DNA of 50,398 nt. Source: Aestuariivirga sp. (GTDB lineage: Bacteria; Pseudomonadota; Alphaproteobacteria; Rhizobiales; Aestuariivirgaceae). Where the stretch lies: positions 1-50,398 of the forward strand of contig NZ_JADCDA010000003.1 in NCBI RefSeq assembly GCF_020252405.1, given 5' to 3'. Shown here piece by piece: positions 31,968 to 41,128 of this stretch (within the stretch, counting starts at the first letter, position 1; each line of letters starts with the position of its first letter). The translations under genes and the position numbers were made by a program. The notes under the pieces were generated by a model, which saw nothing but the letters and a program-made list of their open reading frames with translations, did no database searches and was not told the origin of the DNA.

Positions 31968-34343
31968 CTAGAAGGCGGTGCCGACCGAGAAGCGGAAGTA
32001 CTCCGTCTTGTCGCTGTCCGCTTTCAGCAGCGGATAGGCCGCTTCGAAACGCAGCGGGCCGAAGGGCGAGGACCAGATCACGCCCGTGCCGACGGACAGG
32101 CGGAACGCGGCCGAATCATAGCTGGTGCAATTGCTGGCATTGGGGCCGAGCGGCAAGCTGTTGTTGCCATAGGAACAGTCGCCCTGGCCCGCCAGCACAG
32201 TATCGACGCCCGAGTCGAAGACCGTGCCGAAATCGGTGAACGCCTCGCCGAGGATGCCCCACTGCTCGGGCAGGCCGATTGGGAAGGTCATTTCCAGCGT
32301 GCCGATGGCGTAGGTCTTGCCGCCGACCGCGTCGGTGCTGCCGCTGTTGCCCCGCTGGCGCGGGCCGACGCCGGCCGGCTGGAAGCCACGGAATGTGTCG
32401 CCGCCCTTGAAGAAGCGGTCCTGCAGGCGGGCATTGTCGCCGTTGAAGGGCAGAAGCTGGCCGGCGTTGGCCTCGATTTTCAGCACCACGGCGTCCTCGT
32501 AGACCGGCAGGAAGTACCAGCCATGGGCCTCCAGCTTGCCGTAGTCCACGTCGCCGCCGAGACCGGCGATTTCGCCCTCAAGCTGGCCGCGGAAACCGTT
32601 GGTCGGACGCACCGGGTTGTCGAGATTGTCCCAGGTATAGGTGGCCTGCACAGCGGACTTGGTGGACTCGCCCTGAGACTCGATCACCGCCGGCGAGGCC
32701 TGCGACTTGCTGATCTGGTTCACATCGCGCCAGCTGAGGCCGTATCTGAAGTTGATGCCGCTGTATTCGTCGATGCGGAAGCCGGTGCGCAGCGCGAAGC
32801 CCAGCATCTGGCTGTTGTAGTTCGACTCCTGCTGGTTGTTGACGTTGGTGGCGAAAACGTCAAAACCGGCGGAAACCGGCAGCCCCATGAAGTAGGGATC
32901 GGTGAAGCTCAGGGTGACGTTCTGCCGATACCAGCTGCCGGAGATATTCACCTTAACGTCATAGCCCTTGCCGAGGAAGTTGCGCTCCTGCAGCGATATC
33001 GAGCCGACGATTCTTTCCTGCCTTGCGTAACCGATCGAGAAATTGACCGACCCGGTGGACTTTTCCTGCACAACAACGGTGAGCACCACGCGGTCGGGCG
33101 CGGAGCCCTCCGATTCCTGGAAGTCGATCTTTTCGAAATAGTCGAGCGCGGTCAGGCGTCGGCGGGCGCGCTCGATGACGACGCGGTTGAAGGCGTCGCC
33201 TTCAAAAAGATTGAGTTCCCGGCGGATCACCTCGTCCTCGGTGCGGTAGTTGCCGACGATGTCGATGCGCTCGATGTAGGTGCGCGGGCCCTCGACGATA
33301 TTATAGGTGATGTTGAGGCTCTTGTTGCCGGGGTCGCGCGCAATGTCCGGGTTGACGCGGGCGAAGACGAAGCCCTGGCGCGCCGCCTCAAGCGTGAGCT
33401 GTTCGACCGTCTTGTCGACCTTGGTGGCGTCGAAATAGTCGCCCACCCCGGTCTTGACGTTGGCGATGAGATCCTTGGAATCGAGCTGGGCATCGCCCAC
33501 ATTGACGGCGACGTCGGCCACCGTATAGCGCGGCCCCTCATCGATGGTGAAGGTGATGATGAAACCGTCGCCGGACGGAGTGAGAACCGCCTCCGCCGAG
33601 ATCACCTGCACGTCGGCGAAGCCGTTCCTCAGGTAATAGCGGCGCAGCAGTTCCTTGTCGTATTCCAGGCGGTCGGAATCGTAAGTGTCGTTGCGGTTGA
33701 AGAAACGCCACCACGAATATTCCTGGGTGCCGATGACGCCTTTCAGGGCGCTGGCGCTGAACGCGTTATTGCCGACGAAGTTGATCTGCCTGACCTTGGT
33801 CTCGCCGCCCTCGTTGATCTCGTACACCACGTTCACGCGGTTCTCCGGCAGGCGGATGATTTTGGGAGAAACCTTGACCGAGTAATATCCGGCGCGGCGA
33901 TAGACGGCGATGATGCGGTTGACGTCGGAAAGGACCTTGGCGCGCGTGAACATCATGCGCTCCCTCAGCTCCACTTCCTTCGCCAGGTCGGCGTCCTTGA
34001 CCGCCCTGTTGCCCTCGAAGTTCACCTCGTTGACCATGGGGTTTTCATCGACCTTCACCACCAGCGTGTTGCCGCGGCGGGTGATCTGAACGTCGGAAAA
34101 CAGGCCGGTCTGGAACAGCGCCTTGACCGACTCATCGATCTTTTCGGGCGTGGCGTTCTGCCCGCGGCTGACCTGGACATAAGAGAGGATCGTGTCGCTC
34201 TCGATGCGCTGGTTACCCTCCACGACGATCGCGGTCACCACCTCCGCATAGGCTGGCGTAACGGCAACTCCCGGCGCGGCGACCGGCGCGAGAACACTCA
34301 GTAAGAAGGCCAGGAAAGCAACAAATACAAACTTATAACGCAT
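31968..34343 (-). CDS. bamA: Outer-membrane protein assembly factor BamA
   Basis: 791 residues from ATG 34343. Signal peptide (MRYKFVFVAFLAFLLSVL, cleavage near AYA-EVV), five POTRA domains (first begins IVVEGNQRIESDTILSY), then a 16-strand barrel with the L6 motif TFRGF in place of VRGF and the C-terminal Phe signal (FRFSVGTAF). BamA inserts beta-barrel proteins in the outer membrane. Located after rseP as in most alphaproteobacteria. The frame stays open to 34499 but lacks start signals there. BamA proves an outer membrane, whatever the state of lipid A genes. Confidence 0.97.
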   Translation of the reverse strand: MRYKFVFVAFLAFLLSVLAPVAAPGVAVTPAYAEVVTAIVVEGNQRIESDTILSYVQVSRGQNATPEKIDESVKALFQTGLFSDVQITRRGNTLVVKVDENPMVNEVNFEGNRAVKDADLAKEVELRERMMFTRAKVLSDVNRIIAVYRRAGYYSVKVSPKIIRLPENRVNVVYEINEGGETKVRQINFVGNNAFSASALKGVIGTQEYSWWRFFNRNDTYDSDRLEYDKELLRRYYLRNGFADVQVISAEAVLTPSGDGFIITFTIDEGPRYTVADVAVNVGDAQLDSKDLIANVKTGVGDYFDATKVDKTVEQLTLEAARQGFVFARVNPDIARDPGNKSLNITYNIVEGPRTYIERIDIVGNYRTEDEVIRRELNLFEGDAFNRVVIERARRRLTALDYFEKIDFQESEGSAPDRVVLTVVVQEKSTGSVNFSIGYARQERIVGSISLQERNFLGKGYDVKVNISGSWYRQNVTLSFTDPYFMGLPVSAGFDVFATNVNNQQESNYNSQMLGFALRTGFRIDEYSGINFRYGLSWRDVNQISKSQASPAVIESQGESTKSAVQATYTWDNLDNPVRPTNGFRGQLEGEIAGLGGDVDYGKLEAHGWYFLPVYEDAVVLKIEANAGQLLPFNGDNARLQDRFFKGGDTFRGFQPAGVGPRQRGNSGSTDAVGGKTYAIGTLEMTFPIGLPEQWGILGEAFTDFGTVFDSGVDTVLAGQGDCSYGNNSLPLGPNASNCTSYDSAAFRLSVGTGVIWSSPFGPLRFEAAYPLLKADSDKTEYFRFSVGTAF

Positions 34344-34446
34344 CAATCGGCCATTTCCACTTGCGCGCCGTCCAACCGAGTTCCGAATCGCAGGAAGGGG
34401 TATCACCCGCCCCGCGGCGCATTGCAATTGAAACCTTCCCACGCAC

Positions 34447-35595
34447 TCACCCACCCAGCCACACCGTCGCCACCCGCATGAGATCGTTCCAGGTGCCAAC
34501 CACCATGAGCATGATCACCAGCGAGACACCGGCGCGGAAGCCCCACTCCTGAGCGTTTTCGCCCAGGGGTTTGCCCCGCACCGCCTCGACGGCATAGTAA
34601 ACCAAGTGTCCACCATCAAGCATAGGAATTGGAAAAAGGTTAAGCAGACCGATACTGACAGACAAAAAGCCAATGACTGTGACGTAATGCCAGAAGCCGG
34701 CGGAGGCCGCGTCACCCGTTGCTTTGGCCATGGAGATGGGGCCGCCAAGCTGGTCGGCGTTCTCGCGCCCGGTGAACAGCTTGCCGGCATAATCGACGGT
34801 CATGCGCACGATGAACCAGGTGCGTTCGATGCCGCCGCCGATGGCGGCCACCGGCCCCAGCCGCTCATGGAGGATCGGTCCCATCTGGTCGCTCTTCACG
34901 CCGAGGAGGCCGGTGCGCACCGTGCCGCCGAAATTGTCCGGTTCCTCGTGCAGCTGCGGCACCACGGTGAGGGTGATGCTTTCACCGTTCCTGACCAGTT
35001 CCACCGGCAGCGCTTCGCCGGCCCTGGTCATCACCGCCATCCTCAGATCTTCGAAGCGGTCGATGCGAGCGCCGTCGATCGACACGATCAGGTCGCCGGC
35101 GCGGATGCCGGCCTTCTCCGCCGCGCTGCCCGCCAGCACCTCGTCCACCTTGGGTGGAATCAGCGGCCGGCCGACGATCATGAATGCGGCAGCGAAGATG
35201 GCAATGGCCAGGATGAAATTGGCGATGGGCCCGGCGGCCACCACAAGGGCGCGCTGCCACACCGGCTTGCCATGGAAATTGCCGGGGTCCTGCCTGGCGC
35301 GCGCCAGCGCCTCGGCATCGGGCAGGCTGGAGGCATTGGCATCGCCCCGGAAGCGGACATAGCCGCCGAGCGGCAGCCAGGCCACCTTCCAGCGCGTGCC
35401 CTTGCGGTCATTCCAGCCGAAAATCTCGCGCCCGAAGCCGATCGAAAAGGCCTCGACGTCCACCCCGCACCAGCGCGCCACCAGAAAGTGGCCGAGCTCG
35501 TGGATGAAGACGATGACGGTAAGCCCCACAAGAAAGGACACGACATAGATGGCGCCCGTGCTCAGCGGCAGGTGCAGCAGTTCCGACAGGTTCAT
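34447..35595 (-). CDS. rseP: Site-2 intramembrane metalloprotease RseP
   Basis: 382 residues. FIHELGHFLVARW contains the HExxH zinc site in the first membrane helix, GFGREIFGW and GGYVRFRGD follow; one PDZ domain (about 140-225, with AEKAGIRAGDLIVSIDGARI); third-helix motif NLFPIPMLDGGHL supplies the third zinc ligand. It cleaves anti-sigma factors and signal peptides inside the membrane. Directly upstream of bamA, 103 bp. Normally dxr precedes it on the same strand after cdsA; here that gap holds only repeat copy 11. Confidence 0.96.
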   Translation of the reverse strand: MNLSELLHLPLSTGAIYVVSFLVGLTVIVFIHELGHFLVARWCGVDVEAFSIGFGREIFGWNDRKGTRWKVAWLPLGGYVRFRGDANASSLPDAEALARARQDPGNFHGKPVWQRALVVAAGPIANFILAIAIFAAAFMIVGRPLIPPKVDEVLAGSAAEKAGIRAGDLIVSIDGARIDRFEDLRMAVMTRAGEALPVELVRNGESITLTVVPQLHEEPDNFGGTVRTGLLGVKSDQMGPILHERLGPVAAIGGGIERTWFIVRMTVDYAGKLFTGRENADQLGGPISMAKATGDAASAGFWHYVTVIGFLSVSIGLLNLFPIPMLDGGHLVYYAVEAVRGKPLGENAQEWGFRAGVSLVIMLMVVGTWNDLMRVATVWLGG

Positions 35596-35649
35596 TTCCC
35601 ACTTCCCCGGCCCGCCTGGAGGCCGTTATCTTCAACGGTCATGCCCCTT

Positions 35650-35760
35650 TCGCATGTTCCGTTCAGGCGGTATCGCCTGACCGAAAAGAACATGCGCAAG
35701 ATCAATGGCTTGAGCATGATCTTGTCGCAAAAGCGGTTCCACTTTTGCGGATCATGCTCT
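35650..35760. repeat. Mosaic palindromic repeat, copy 11 (modules A and B)
   Basis: A (CGCATGTTCCGTTCAGGCGG to GAAAAGAACATGCGC) then B (GAGCATGATCTTGTCGCAAAA to CACTTTTGCGGATCATGCTC). It occupies the position between cdsA and rseP where dxr is expected. Confidence 0.9.
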
Positions 35761-35816
35761 GGCACCCCGAACCGGCAGAGGACGGGAGCAATGCGGCAAG
35801 ATTTCGGCCAACCCGG

Positions 35817-36665
35817 TCACCAGACAAGGATTCCGGCCCCCGCATGGCCGATCCCGGCGCGCAGCGCACCGATGAGGGCCGCCGCGGTGGCCACCGCAAC
35901 CAGCCCGTCCACCCGGTCGATGACGCCGCCATGGCCGGGAATGAGGCGGCCTGAATCCTTGACGCCGTAATGGCGCTTCATGGCCGATTTGAACAGGTCG
36001 CCCCCCTGCTCCACCAGCGCCAGCAGGCCCGCCACCAGAAGCAGCATCCAAAGGCCGGGCAGGCCCAGCGCCAGGCCGACGCAGAGCGCCGCCAGCGCAC
36101 TGCCCGCAATGGCGCCGCCAAGACCCGCCCAGGTCTTCTTTGGCGAGATGCGCGGGGCAAGCTTCGGGCCGCCGATGATGCGGCCGGAGAAATAGGCCAG
36201 CGTATCGGCCGCCCACACCATCAGCATCACCAGCACGATGGCGGCGGTGCCATAAACGGGATCGCCGCGCAGCACCACCAGCGCGATGGGCGGCAGCGCC
36301 ACATAGGGAACGCCCAGATAGCGCCAGGCCGGCCCCTGCGGCTGCTGGCGGCGCGCCATGAGGACCGAGAGCAGGCCCAGAACGGCAATTGCGGCAAGCA
36401 CGCCCGCCAGCCCGATGTCGAGCGGCAGCAGCGCGCCGCACATGGCGGCCGCGGCGTGCACCGCGAATTGCCGCGGATTGCCGTTGTGGACGATCATCAC
36501 CCATTCCTGCGCCATCAGAATGCCGATCAGCGCCACAAAGAGGTGGAACCAGATGCCGCCCGCCCATACATCCACCAGCACCGCCGGGATGAGCACGGCG
36601 GCGGACAGCGCCCGGACGCCCAAATCGCCCCATTTTGCCACGGGCGGCGAGGGTTCCCCGCCCAT
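35817..36665 (-). CDS. cdsA: Phosphatidate cytidylyltransferase CdsA
   Basis: 282 residues, seven or eight membrane segments. The family signature SAMKRHYGVKDSGRLIPGHG followed by GVIDRVDGL (metal-binding Asp residues) is at about 225-255; ISPKKTWAGLGG is a second conserved segment. It converts phosphatidic acid and CTP to CDP-diacylglycerol. ATG 36665 overlaps the uppS stop by one base (TGATG). Confidence 0.95.
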   Translation of the reverse strand: MGGEPSPPVAKWGDLGVRALSAAVLIPAVLVDVWAGGIWFHLFVALIGILMAQEWVMIVHNGNPRQFAVHAAAAMCGALLPLDIGLAGVLAAIAVLGLLSVLMARRQQPQGPAWRYLGVPYVALPPIALVVLRGDPVYGTAAIVLVMLMVWAADTLAYFSGRIIGGPKLAPRISPKKTWAGLGGAIAGSALAALCVGLALGLPGLWMLLLVAGLLALVEQGGDLFKSAMKRHYGVKDSGRLIPGHGGVIDRVDGLVAVATAAALIGALRAGIGHAGAGILVW

Positions 36666-37399
36666 CAGGCGGTCTGCGCCTTGAGGCCGCCGAAGCGGCG
36701 GTCGCGCCCGCGGAAAATGCCGATGGCGCGGGCCAGGCTCTGGCCGTCGAATTCCGGCCAGTATTCGGGCATGAACACGAATTCGGTGTAGGCGCATTGC
36801 CACAGCAGGAAGTTCGAGATTCTCTGCTCGCCGCCGGTGCGGATGAGGAGGTCCGGATCGGCGAGGCCCGCGGTGTCCAGCTCGGCGGCGATCAGCTCCG
36901 GCGTGATGGCGGCGGGCGCCAGACGGCCCTCCGCCACCAGCGCCGCCAGCGCCCGGACGGCGCGGGCGATTTCCTGGCGGCTGCCATAGTTGAAGGCGAT
37001 GACCAGCTTCAGCCCGGTGTTGCCGCGCGTCAGCGCCTCCGCCTCCTCGAACATGGCGCGCAGGCCCGTCTCCAGCCCGTCACGCCCGCCGATGATCATG
37101 ACGCGGACATTGGATTTGTGAAGCTCGGCCACATCGGTGCGGATAAAGCGGCGCAGCAGTTCGAGCAGATAGCGCACCTCGGCCTGCGGCCTGGACCAGT
37201 TCTCGGTCGAGAAGGAATAGAGGGTGAGAATCCGAACGCCCAGACCGCCCGCCGCCCGGACCGTGCGGCGCAGCGCCTCCACCCCCTCGCGGTGGCCGGC
37301 CGAACGCGGCAGGCCGCGCTCCGTGGCCCAGCGACCGTTGCCATCCATGATGATGGCGACGTGGGCAGGCGTGCCGTCCGGGCCGGGGCTGGCTGACAT
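36665..37399 (-). CDS. uppS: Di-trans,poly-cis-undecaprenyl-diphosphate synthase UppS
   Basis: 244 residues. [15 protein letters not shown] carries the catalytic Asp; [14 protein letters not shown] and the C-terminal [15 protein letters not shown] with LWQCAYTEF give the diphosphate and dimer motifs. The enzyme makes undecaprenyl diphosphate for peptidoglycan and O-antigen carriers from FPP and IPP; a nearby dxr, which would supply IPP by the MEP pathway, is not present here. Coupled to cdsA and 19 bp downstream of frr. Confidence 0.97.
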   Translation of the reverse strand: MSASPGPDGTPAHVAIIMDGNGRWATERGLPRSAGHREGVEALRRTVRAAGGLGVRILTLYSFSTENWSRPQAEVRYLLELLRRFIRTDVAELHKSNVRVMIIGGRDGLETGLRAMFEEAEALTRGNTGLKLVIAFNYGSRQEIARAVRALAALVAEGRLAPAAITPELIAAELDTAGLADPDLLIRTGGEQRISNFLLWQCAYTEFVFMPEYWPEFDGQSLARAIGIFRGRDRRFGGLKAQTA

Positions 37400-37418
37400 G
37401 GGAGGGGCCGCCCGCGCC

Positions 37419-37985
37419 TCAGACCTGCATGATCTCTTGTTCCTTGTGCTTCAGCACCTGCTCGATGTCCTTGATGGCGTCATCGGTCATCTTCTGCACA
37501 TCGTCGGCCTTCTTCTTGTGCTCATCCTCGCTGATAAGATGGGCTTTTTCGAGCTGCTTGAGGTGGTCCATGCCGTCGCGGCGCACGTTACGCACGGCCA
37601 CGCGGGCCTTTTCGGCATAAGTGTGGGCGACCTTGACCAGCTCCTTGCGGCGCTCCTGGGTCAGGTCGGGCATGCGCAGCCGGATCACCTGGCCCTCGGT
37701 CTGCGGGTTGAGCCCGAGGTTCGAGGCGCGGATCGCCTTTTCGACGGCGATGACGAGACCCCTGTCCCACACGCTGATCTGCAGCATGCGCGGCTCCGGC
37801 ACCGAGATGGAGGCGACCTGCGCCAGAGGCATGTTGGCGCCATAGGCATCGACATGGATGGGCTCCAGCAGGCTCGAGGAGGCGCGGCCGGTGCGCAGCC
37901 CGCCGAAATCGTGCTTCAGCGCATCGACCGCGCCGTGCATGCGCCGCTTGATGTCCGCCGCGTCGAAAGCCTGGGGCTGGGCCAT
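37419..37985 (-). CDS. frr: Ribosome recycling factor
   Basis: 188 residues, standard length. [20 protein letters not shown], the domain II region [20 protein letters not shown], and [29 protein letters not shown] are the family hallmarks. It dissociates post-termination ribosomes with EF-G. It lies four bp after pyrH and just before uppS, the usual order. Confidence 0.97.
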   Translation of the reverse strand: MAQPQAFDAADIKRRMHGAVDALKHDFGGLRTGRASSSLLEPIHVDAYGANMPLAQVASISVPEPRMLQISVWDRGLVIAVEKAIRASNLGLNPQTEGQVIRLRMPDLTQERRKELVKVAHTYAEKARVAVRNVRRDGMDHLKQLEKAHLISEDEHKKKADDVQKMTDDAIKDIEQVLKHKEQEIMQV

Positions 37986-37989
37986 TGGG

Positions 37990-38784
37990 TCAATCCTTCG
38001 TCACCGTGGTGAACAGCCCGCCGCCGTTCACCACTTCGAGCACGGCGCCGGGCTTTCTGATCGAGAAGACCACTACCGGAATCCCATTGTCCCGCGCAAG
38101 GGCAATGGCGGCGGGGTCCATGATGCGCAGGTCCCTGGCCAGAATTTCGCCAAAGGTGATCCTGTCATAGCGGCGCGCCGCGGGGTCGGCCTTGGGATCG
38201 GCGGAATAGACGCCGTCGACGCTGGTGCCCTTGAACAGCGCATCGCAGCCGAGCTCGGCCGCGCGCAGCGCCGCACCCGTGTCGGTGGTGAAGAAGGGAA
38301 GCCCGGTGCCCGCCGCGCAGATGATGATGCGGCCCGCCTCAAGGTGGTGAATGCCCTTGGCGCGCGAATAGGTTTCGCACACGGTGGGCATGGCAATGGC
38401 GGAGAGCACCCGCGCATCCATGCCCTTGCGCGTCAGCACCCCCTGCATGGCCAGCGCGTTCATGACGGTGGCCATGATGCCCATGTGATCGGCCGGCACT
38501 CGGTCCATGCCCTTCGCCGCCCCGGCGAGCCCGCGGAAAATGTTGCCGCCGCCAATGACAAGCGCCAGCTGCACGCCCGTCCCCGCCACCGCCAGCACCT
38601 CATCGGCGAGCCGGCCAACCGTATCAAGATCGATGCCATAGGGCTGGCCGCCCATCAGAACTTCGCCCGAAAGCTTGAGAAGGATGCGCCTGTAGGTGGG
38701 CCCGCGGGCGGGCGCATATGGGGGAGGCGTATGTGGGGGCGTATGTATGGGCGTATGTGGGGGCGTATGTGGGGGCGTGGACAT
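37990..38784 (-). CDS. pyrH: UMP kinase with a repeat-encoded N-terminal extension
   Basis: 264 residues. The kinase begins at [63 protein letters not shown] and [15 protein letters not shown] complete the amino-acid-kinase fold. It makes UDP from UMP and ATP. Unusual is the first 30 residues, with repeated PPHT units encoded by the 12-bp tandem repeats at 38729-38776, which typical bacterial PyrH lacks. ATG 38784 could in principle be wrong, but the frame has no ATG nearer the kinase core before RR-ILLKL; a GTG at 38700 region (VGP) is possible. rpsB-tsf, which usually precede pyrH, are absent. Confidence 0.93.
   Translation of the reverse strand: MSTPPHTPPHTPIHTPPHTPPPYAPARGPTYRRILLKLSGEVLMGGQPYGIDLDTVGRLADEVLAVAGTGVQLALVIGGGNIFRGLAGAAKGMDRVPADHMGIMATVMNALAMQGVLTRKGMDARVLSAIAMPTVCETYSRAKGIHHLEAGRIIICAAGTGLPFFTTDTGAALRAAELGCDALFKGTSVDGVYSADPKADPAARRYDRITFGEILARDLRIMDPAAIALARDNGIPVVVFSIRKPGAVLEVVNGGGLFTTVTKD
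38729..38776. repeat. 12-bp tandem repeats in the 5' end of pyrH
   Basis: GTATGTGGGGGC at 38729-38740, 38753-38764 and 38765-38776, with a variant GTATGTATGGGC at 38741-38752 and partial copies before it. On the minus strand each unit encodes P-P-H-T (variant P-I-H-T). A multiple of three, so length change is frame-neutral. Confidence 0.95.
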
Positions 38785-38896
38785 GAAACCCGGCTCGCTG
38801 CTGAGAAGGCCGCACTCTAGAAGCCGCCAACCGATTCGTCACAAGGGGCGCGGAGGGCTTTGTCTTGCCTGTTGCCAGTCAGGTCGGGCCGTTATA

Positions 38897-39112
38897 GAGC
38901 TTGATCCGCAAAAGTGGAACCGGTTTTGCGAAAAGATCATGCTCAGGCTTTTGACCTGGTGCCTGTTGTTTTCGGCGGGGCAATTCCTCTTGAACGGAAC
39001 ATGCGCTGGAGCAGGTTGCGGTTCAGTGAAATGGAAACCTGATCTATCTGTTTGTTTGTTTGGTCGCATTTTCGACGGTCAGCCGGAGCCCACCTGACCA
39101 GAAAATGCTTCA
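38897..39112. repeat. Mosaic palindromic repeat, copy 12 (modules B, A, C, D)
   Basis: All four modules in the same order as copy 6: B (GAGCTTGATCCGCAAAAGTG to AAAAGATCATGCTC), A-like (GGTGCCTGTTGTTTTCGGCG to GAACGGAACATGCGC), C (GGAGCAGGTTGCGGTTCAGT to AAACCTGATC) and D (GCATTTTCGACGGTCAGCCG to CACCTGACCAGAAAATGC). It separates pyrH from tRNA-Thr. Confidence 0.9.
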
Positions 39113-39154
39113 ACCACTCCCCACCGCCTGCCTGCCGCAGACGGCGGAGCAAAG

Positions 39155-39229
39155 GCCGGGTTAGCTCAGCGGTAGAGCAGCGGTTTTGTAAACCGAAGGC
39201 CGGGGGTTCAATCCCCTCACCCGGCACCA
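39155..39229 (+). tRNA. tRNA-Thr(UGU)
   Basis: GCCGGGT pairs with ACCCGGC, D arm TAGCTCAGCGGTAGAGC, anticodon loop TTTGTAA gives UGU, T arm GGGGGTTCAATCCCC, discriminator A and encoded CCA. Immediately downstream begins a lower-GC stretch (to about 44.2 kb), so the 3' end is a possible insertion point. Confidence 0.95.
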
Positions 39230-39267
39230 TAATTCCTTTTTTCGTGTTTTCATCCTTACCGGTTTAG

Positions 39268-40077
39268 ATGATGCCGCGCACGTTCACCACATTGCGCCAT
39301 CCGGTCGAAAAGCTACTCGAAGCTGAGTACTTTCTTGCGGGCGTGTCCCAGTCCTCGGGCCTCAATTTTCAGTTCGAATTGAATGCCTTTCTTTCAGCTA
39401 GTCGCAGCGTGACATTCGTGCTTCAAAAAGCAATGTCCGAAGTTCCGCTCTTCGCTGCTTGGTACGAGCAGCAGCAAGCCTCTATGAAGGCCGATGCGGC
39501 AACGCGGTTTTTCATTGAGCTACGAAATATCTCTCAAAAGCAGGGACCGGTTTCGTTTGTTGGCGGCAGCCTACTGAGCAGAGGTTGGACATATCGTTTC
39601 GTAGGAAGGCCGCATGCGGTTCCTGCGGAATTGGTTGGGCGTGACATTGGGACATGTTGCGCCTCGCACCTGATGAAGCTTGCAAATTTGTTGCTCGCCT
39701 GCACCCAAGTATTTCCTTTTCACTCCTGCCCGAGCCGAGCCTTCAGCGAGGAGGGCATGGCAGCTTTGAGATATGACTGGCGTGATGTCGAAGACGCAAT
39801 TGGATTACCCGCTGGGTATACCGACGTTGCGGGCATTCCCGCGTCGGAGAAACTTCGCGTCTTTCGCCGCGAAATTGAACCTCTCGACATGGCGTCAATT
39901 GAGCGCATCGCAGTCGGTGACCTTCGCACCAACGGGGCACAACTTAAATTTCCCGCATCCAGCGGCTCCGATCTGGTGGATGGTATAGCTACAAGAATGG
40001 GATCTACCAACACTGAGAGCGGACATCCACGCGAGGTATTCCTCCAAGCAGTGCTCAAGCGTATCAAAGATATTTAA
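39268..40077 (+). CDS. Unknown protein at start of the tRNA-Thr island
   Basis: 269 residues, not recognised. No signal peptide or membrane segment; the sequence has an N-terminal helical part (LNAFLSASRSVTFVLQKAMS), a central YRFVGRPHAVPAELVGRDIG, cysteines in GTCCASHL, and a C-terminal half with DWRDVEDAIGLPAGY and VFLQAVLKRIKDI. Base composition and codon use are AT-richer than in neighbours upstream of tRNA-Thr. ATG 39268 is followed by a second ATG; no strong ribosome-binding site is visible. It converges on the coupled Rossmann-like/ATPase pair. It could be an effector of that island or an unrelated passenger. Confidence 0.6.
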   Translation: MMPRTFTTLRHPVEKLLEAEYFLAGVSQSSGLNFQFELNAFLSASRSVTFVLQKAMSEVPLFAAWYEQQQASMKADAATRFFIELRNISQKQGPVSFVGGSLLSRGWTYRFVGRPHAVPAELVGRDIGTCCASHLMKLANLLLACTQVFPFHSCPSRAFSEEGMAALRYDWRDVEDAIGLPAGYTDVAGIPASEKLRVFRREIEPLDMASIERIAVGDLRTNGAQLKFPASSGSDLVDGIATRMGSTNTESGHPREVFLQAVLKRIKDI

Positions 40078-40108
40078 TCACCATAGTTCGCAAGCCGCTT
40101 ACCTGCCA

Positions 40109-41128
40109 TCAAATCTCAGCGGAAAGCAAGGTGGGATAGAACCTGTAATATCTCCTATAGCATTCCAGAAACTCATCCATCTTGATATCTGAGGCCGCGC
40201 CAAAGCCCAATTCTGCGACAAGGTCCACGGGATTTTTGCTCATTATCCCTTTTTCCAAAAAAAGTCGCTCGCGTATCGTCAAAGTCGGCACGAGGAGACG
40301 GTGAACTTCCGACCAATCGGTCGAGACGAATGGCCAAGATTGCACATCAAGCCTCTCCAAAAAGGCACTCCTATCGCTTCGAGGAACAATCGCACCTGTA
40401 ATCGACAGCATTTGCTCGCCGTCAGCATACCGGATGATAGAGAGCGGACAAAAAATGTTGTCTCCTGTGACAGGTAGTGCCTTCAATGCCGCAGCGCCAA
40501 ACGATTTTGAAATAGCAAGAGGAAGACCTTCTTGCGTCATATTCTTGGGAGAGGTTTCAGAGGGAAGAAATTCGCCGATGCGGCTCTTTAGATTCTTGAA
40601 TTGCCTTTCCTGCTTATCGGTCACGAGTAATGGGATTGCACCCGGGAGCTGAGGCTCAAGGAGCGCGCTCGGCTGCGCGTTTACAGTTACACGAACAAGG
40701 TCACCGGCTCTTAGCTTGTTGAGAAGGGCCTCGAACTCCCTGACTTGATGGCCGAGCTGTCCTGGACTCGTGTAGTCCAACCATACGATCAGGCCTTCAG
40801 GCTCAGGGAACGAGCAAGCACTCAAAATGGCATCCAGATCGGAGATCAATTCGCCTGATTTTTTATGAAGACAATGACATGTCTCGATTGGTTTGTTGAA
40901 CTTCTGTCGAGCGACGATCAACTCCTCCAAATCGAAGGCTATCAGCCGCGTGATGCCCAAATGTCGATGAACCAGTTTATGGTCCTCAAGCGGGTAAGCT
41001 CCCATACTCACGTACACGTATTCGGCAAGCGGCTTCCATCGCTCAAAACGAGTTAGGAGATCGAGGAATAGCCTCCGATCAACGCTTTTGTGCGGTCTAA
41101 GGTAATATGGGATCGAGGCACCGCTCAT
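40109..41128 (-). CDS. Rossmann-like protein coupled to a GHKL ATPase
   Basis: 339 residues. It opens with YYLRPHKSVDRRLFLDLLTR and then has a Rossmann-like succession: a strand ending in YVYVSMGAYPLEDHKLV, then LIAFDLEE (acidic end of beta 2), a long helix with RQKFNKPIETCHCL, then EGLIVWLDYTSPGQLG, and GDLVRVTVNAQPS. The order resembles a SAM-dependent methyltransferase fold in which motif I is weakly kept; proteins of this type are sometimes annotated as O-methyltransferase-like in defence islands. This is pattern recognition, not proof. Its ATG overlaps the ATPase stop by four bases (ATGA), so the two are made together. Lower-GC sequence. Confidence 0.55.
   Translation of the reverse strand: MSGASIPYYLRPHKSVDRRLFLDLLTRFERWKPLAEYVYVSMGAYPLEDHKLVHRHLGITRLIAFDLEELIVARQKFNKPIETCHCLHKKSGELISDLDAILSACSFPEPEGLIVWLDYTSPGQLGHQVREFEALLNKLRAGDLVRVTVNAQPSALLEPQLPGAIPLLVTDKQERQFKNLKSRIGEFLPSETSPKNMTQEGLPLAISKSFGAAALKALPVTGDNIFCPLSIIRYADGEQMLSITGAIVPRSDRSAFLERLDVQSWPFVSTDWSEVHRLLVPTLTIRERLFLEKGIMSKNPVDLVAELGFGAASDIKMDEFLECYRRYYRFYPTLLSAEI

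Noticed and set aside
31953-34304. Long open frame antisense to bamA
   Set aside because: Same GC effect; BamA domains are unambiguous on the minus strand.
38714-38776. 12-bp repeats considered as a CRISPR array
   Set aside because: No spacers, unit too short, in-frame within pyrH, and no cas genes.
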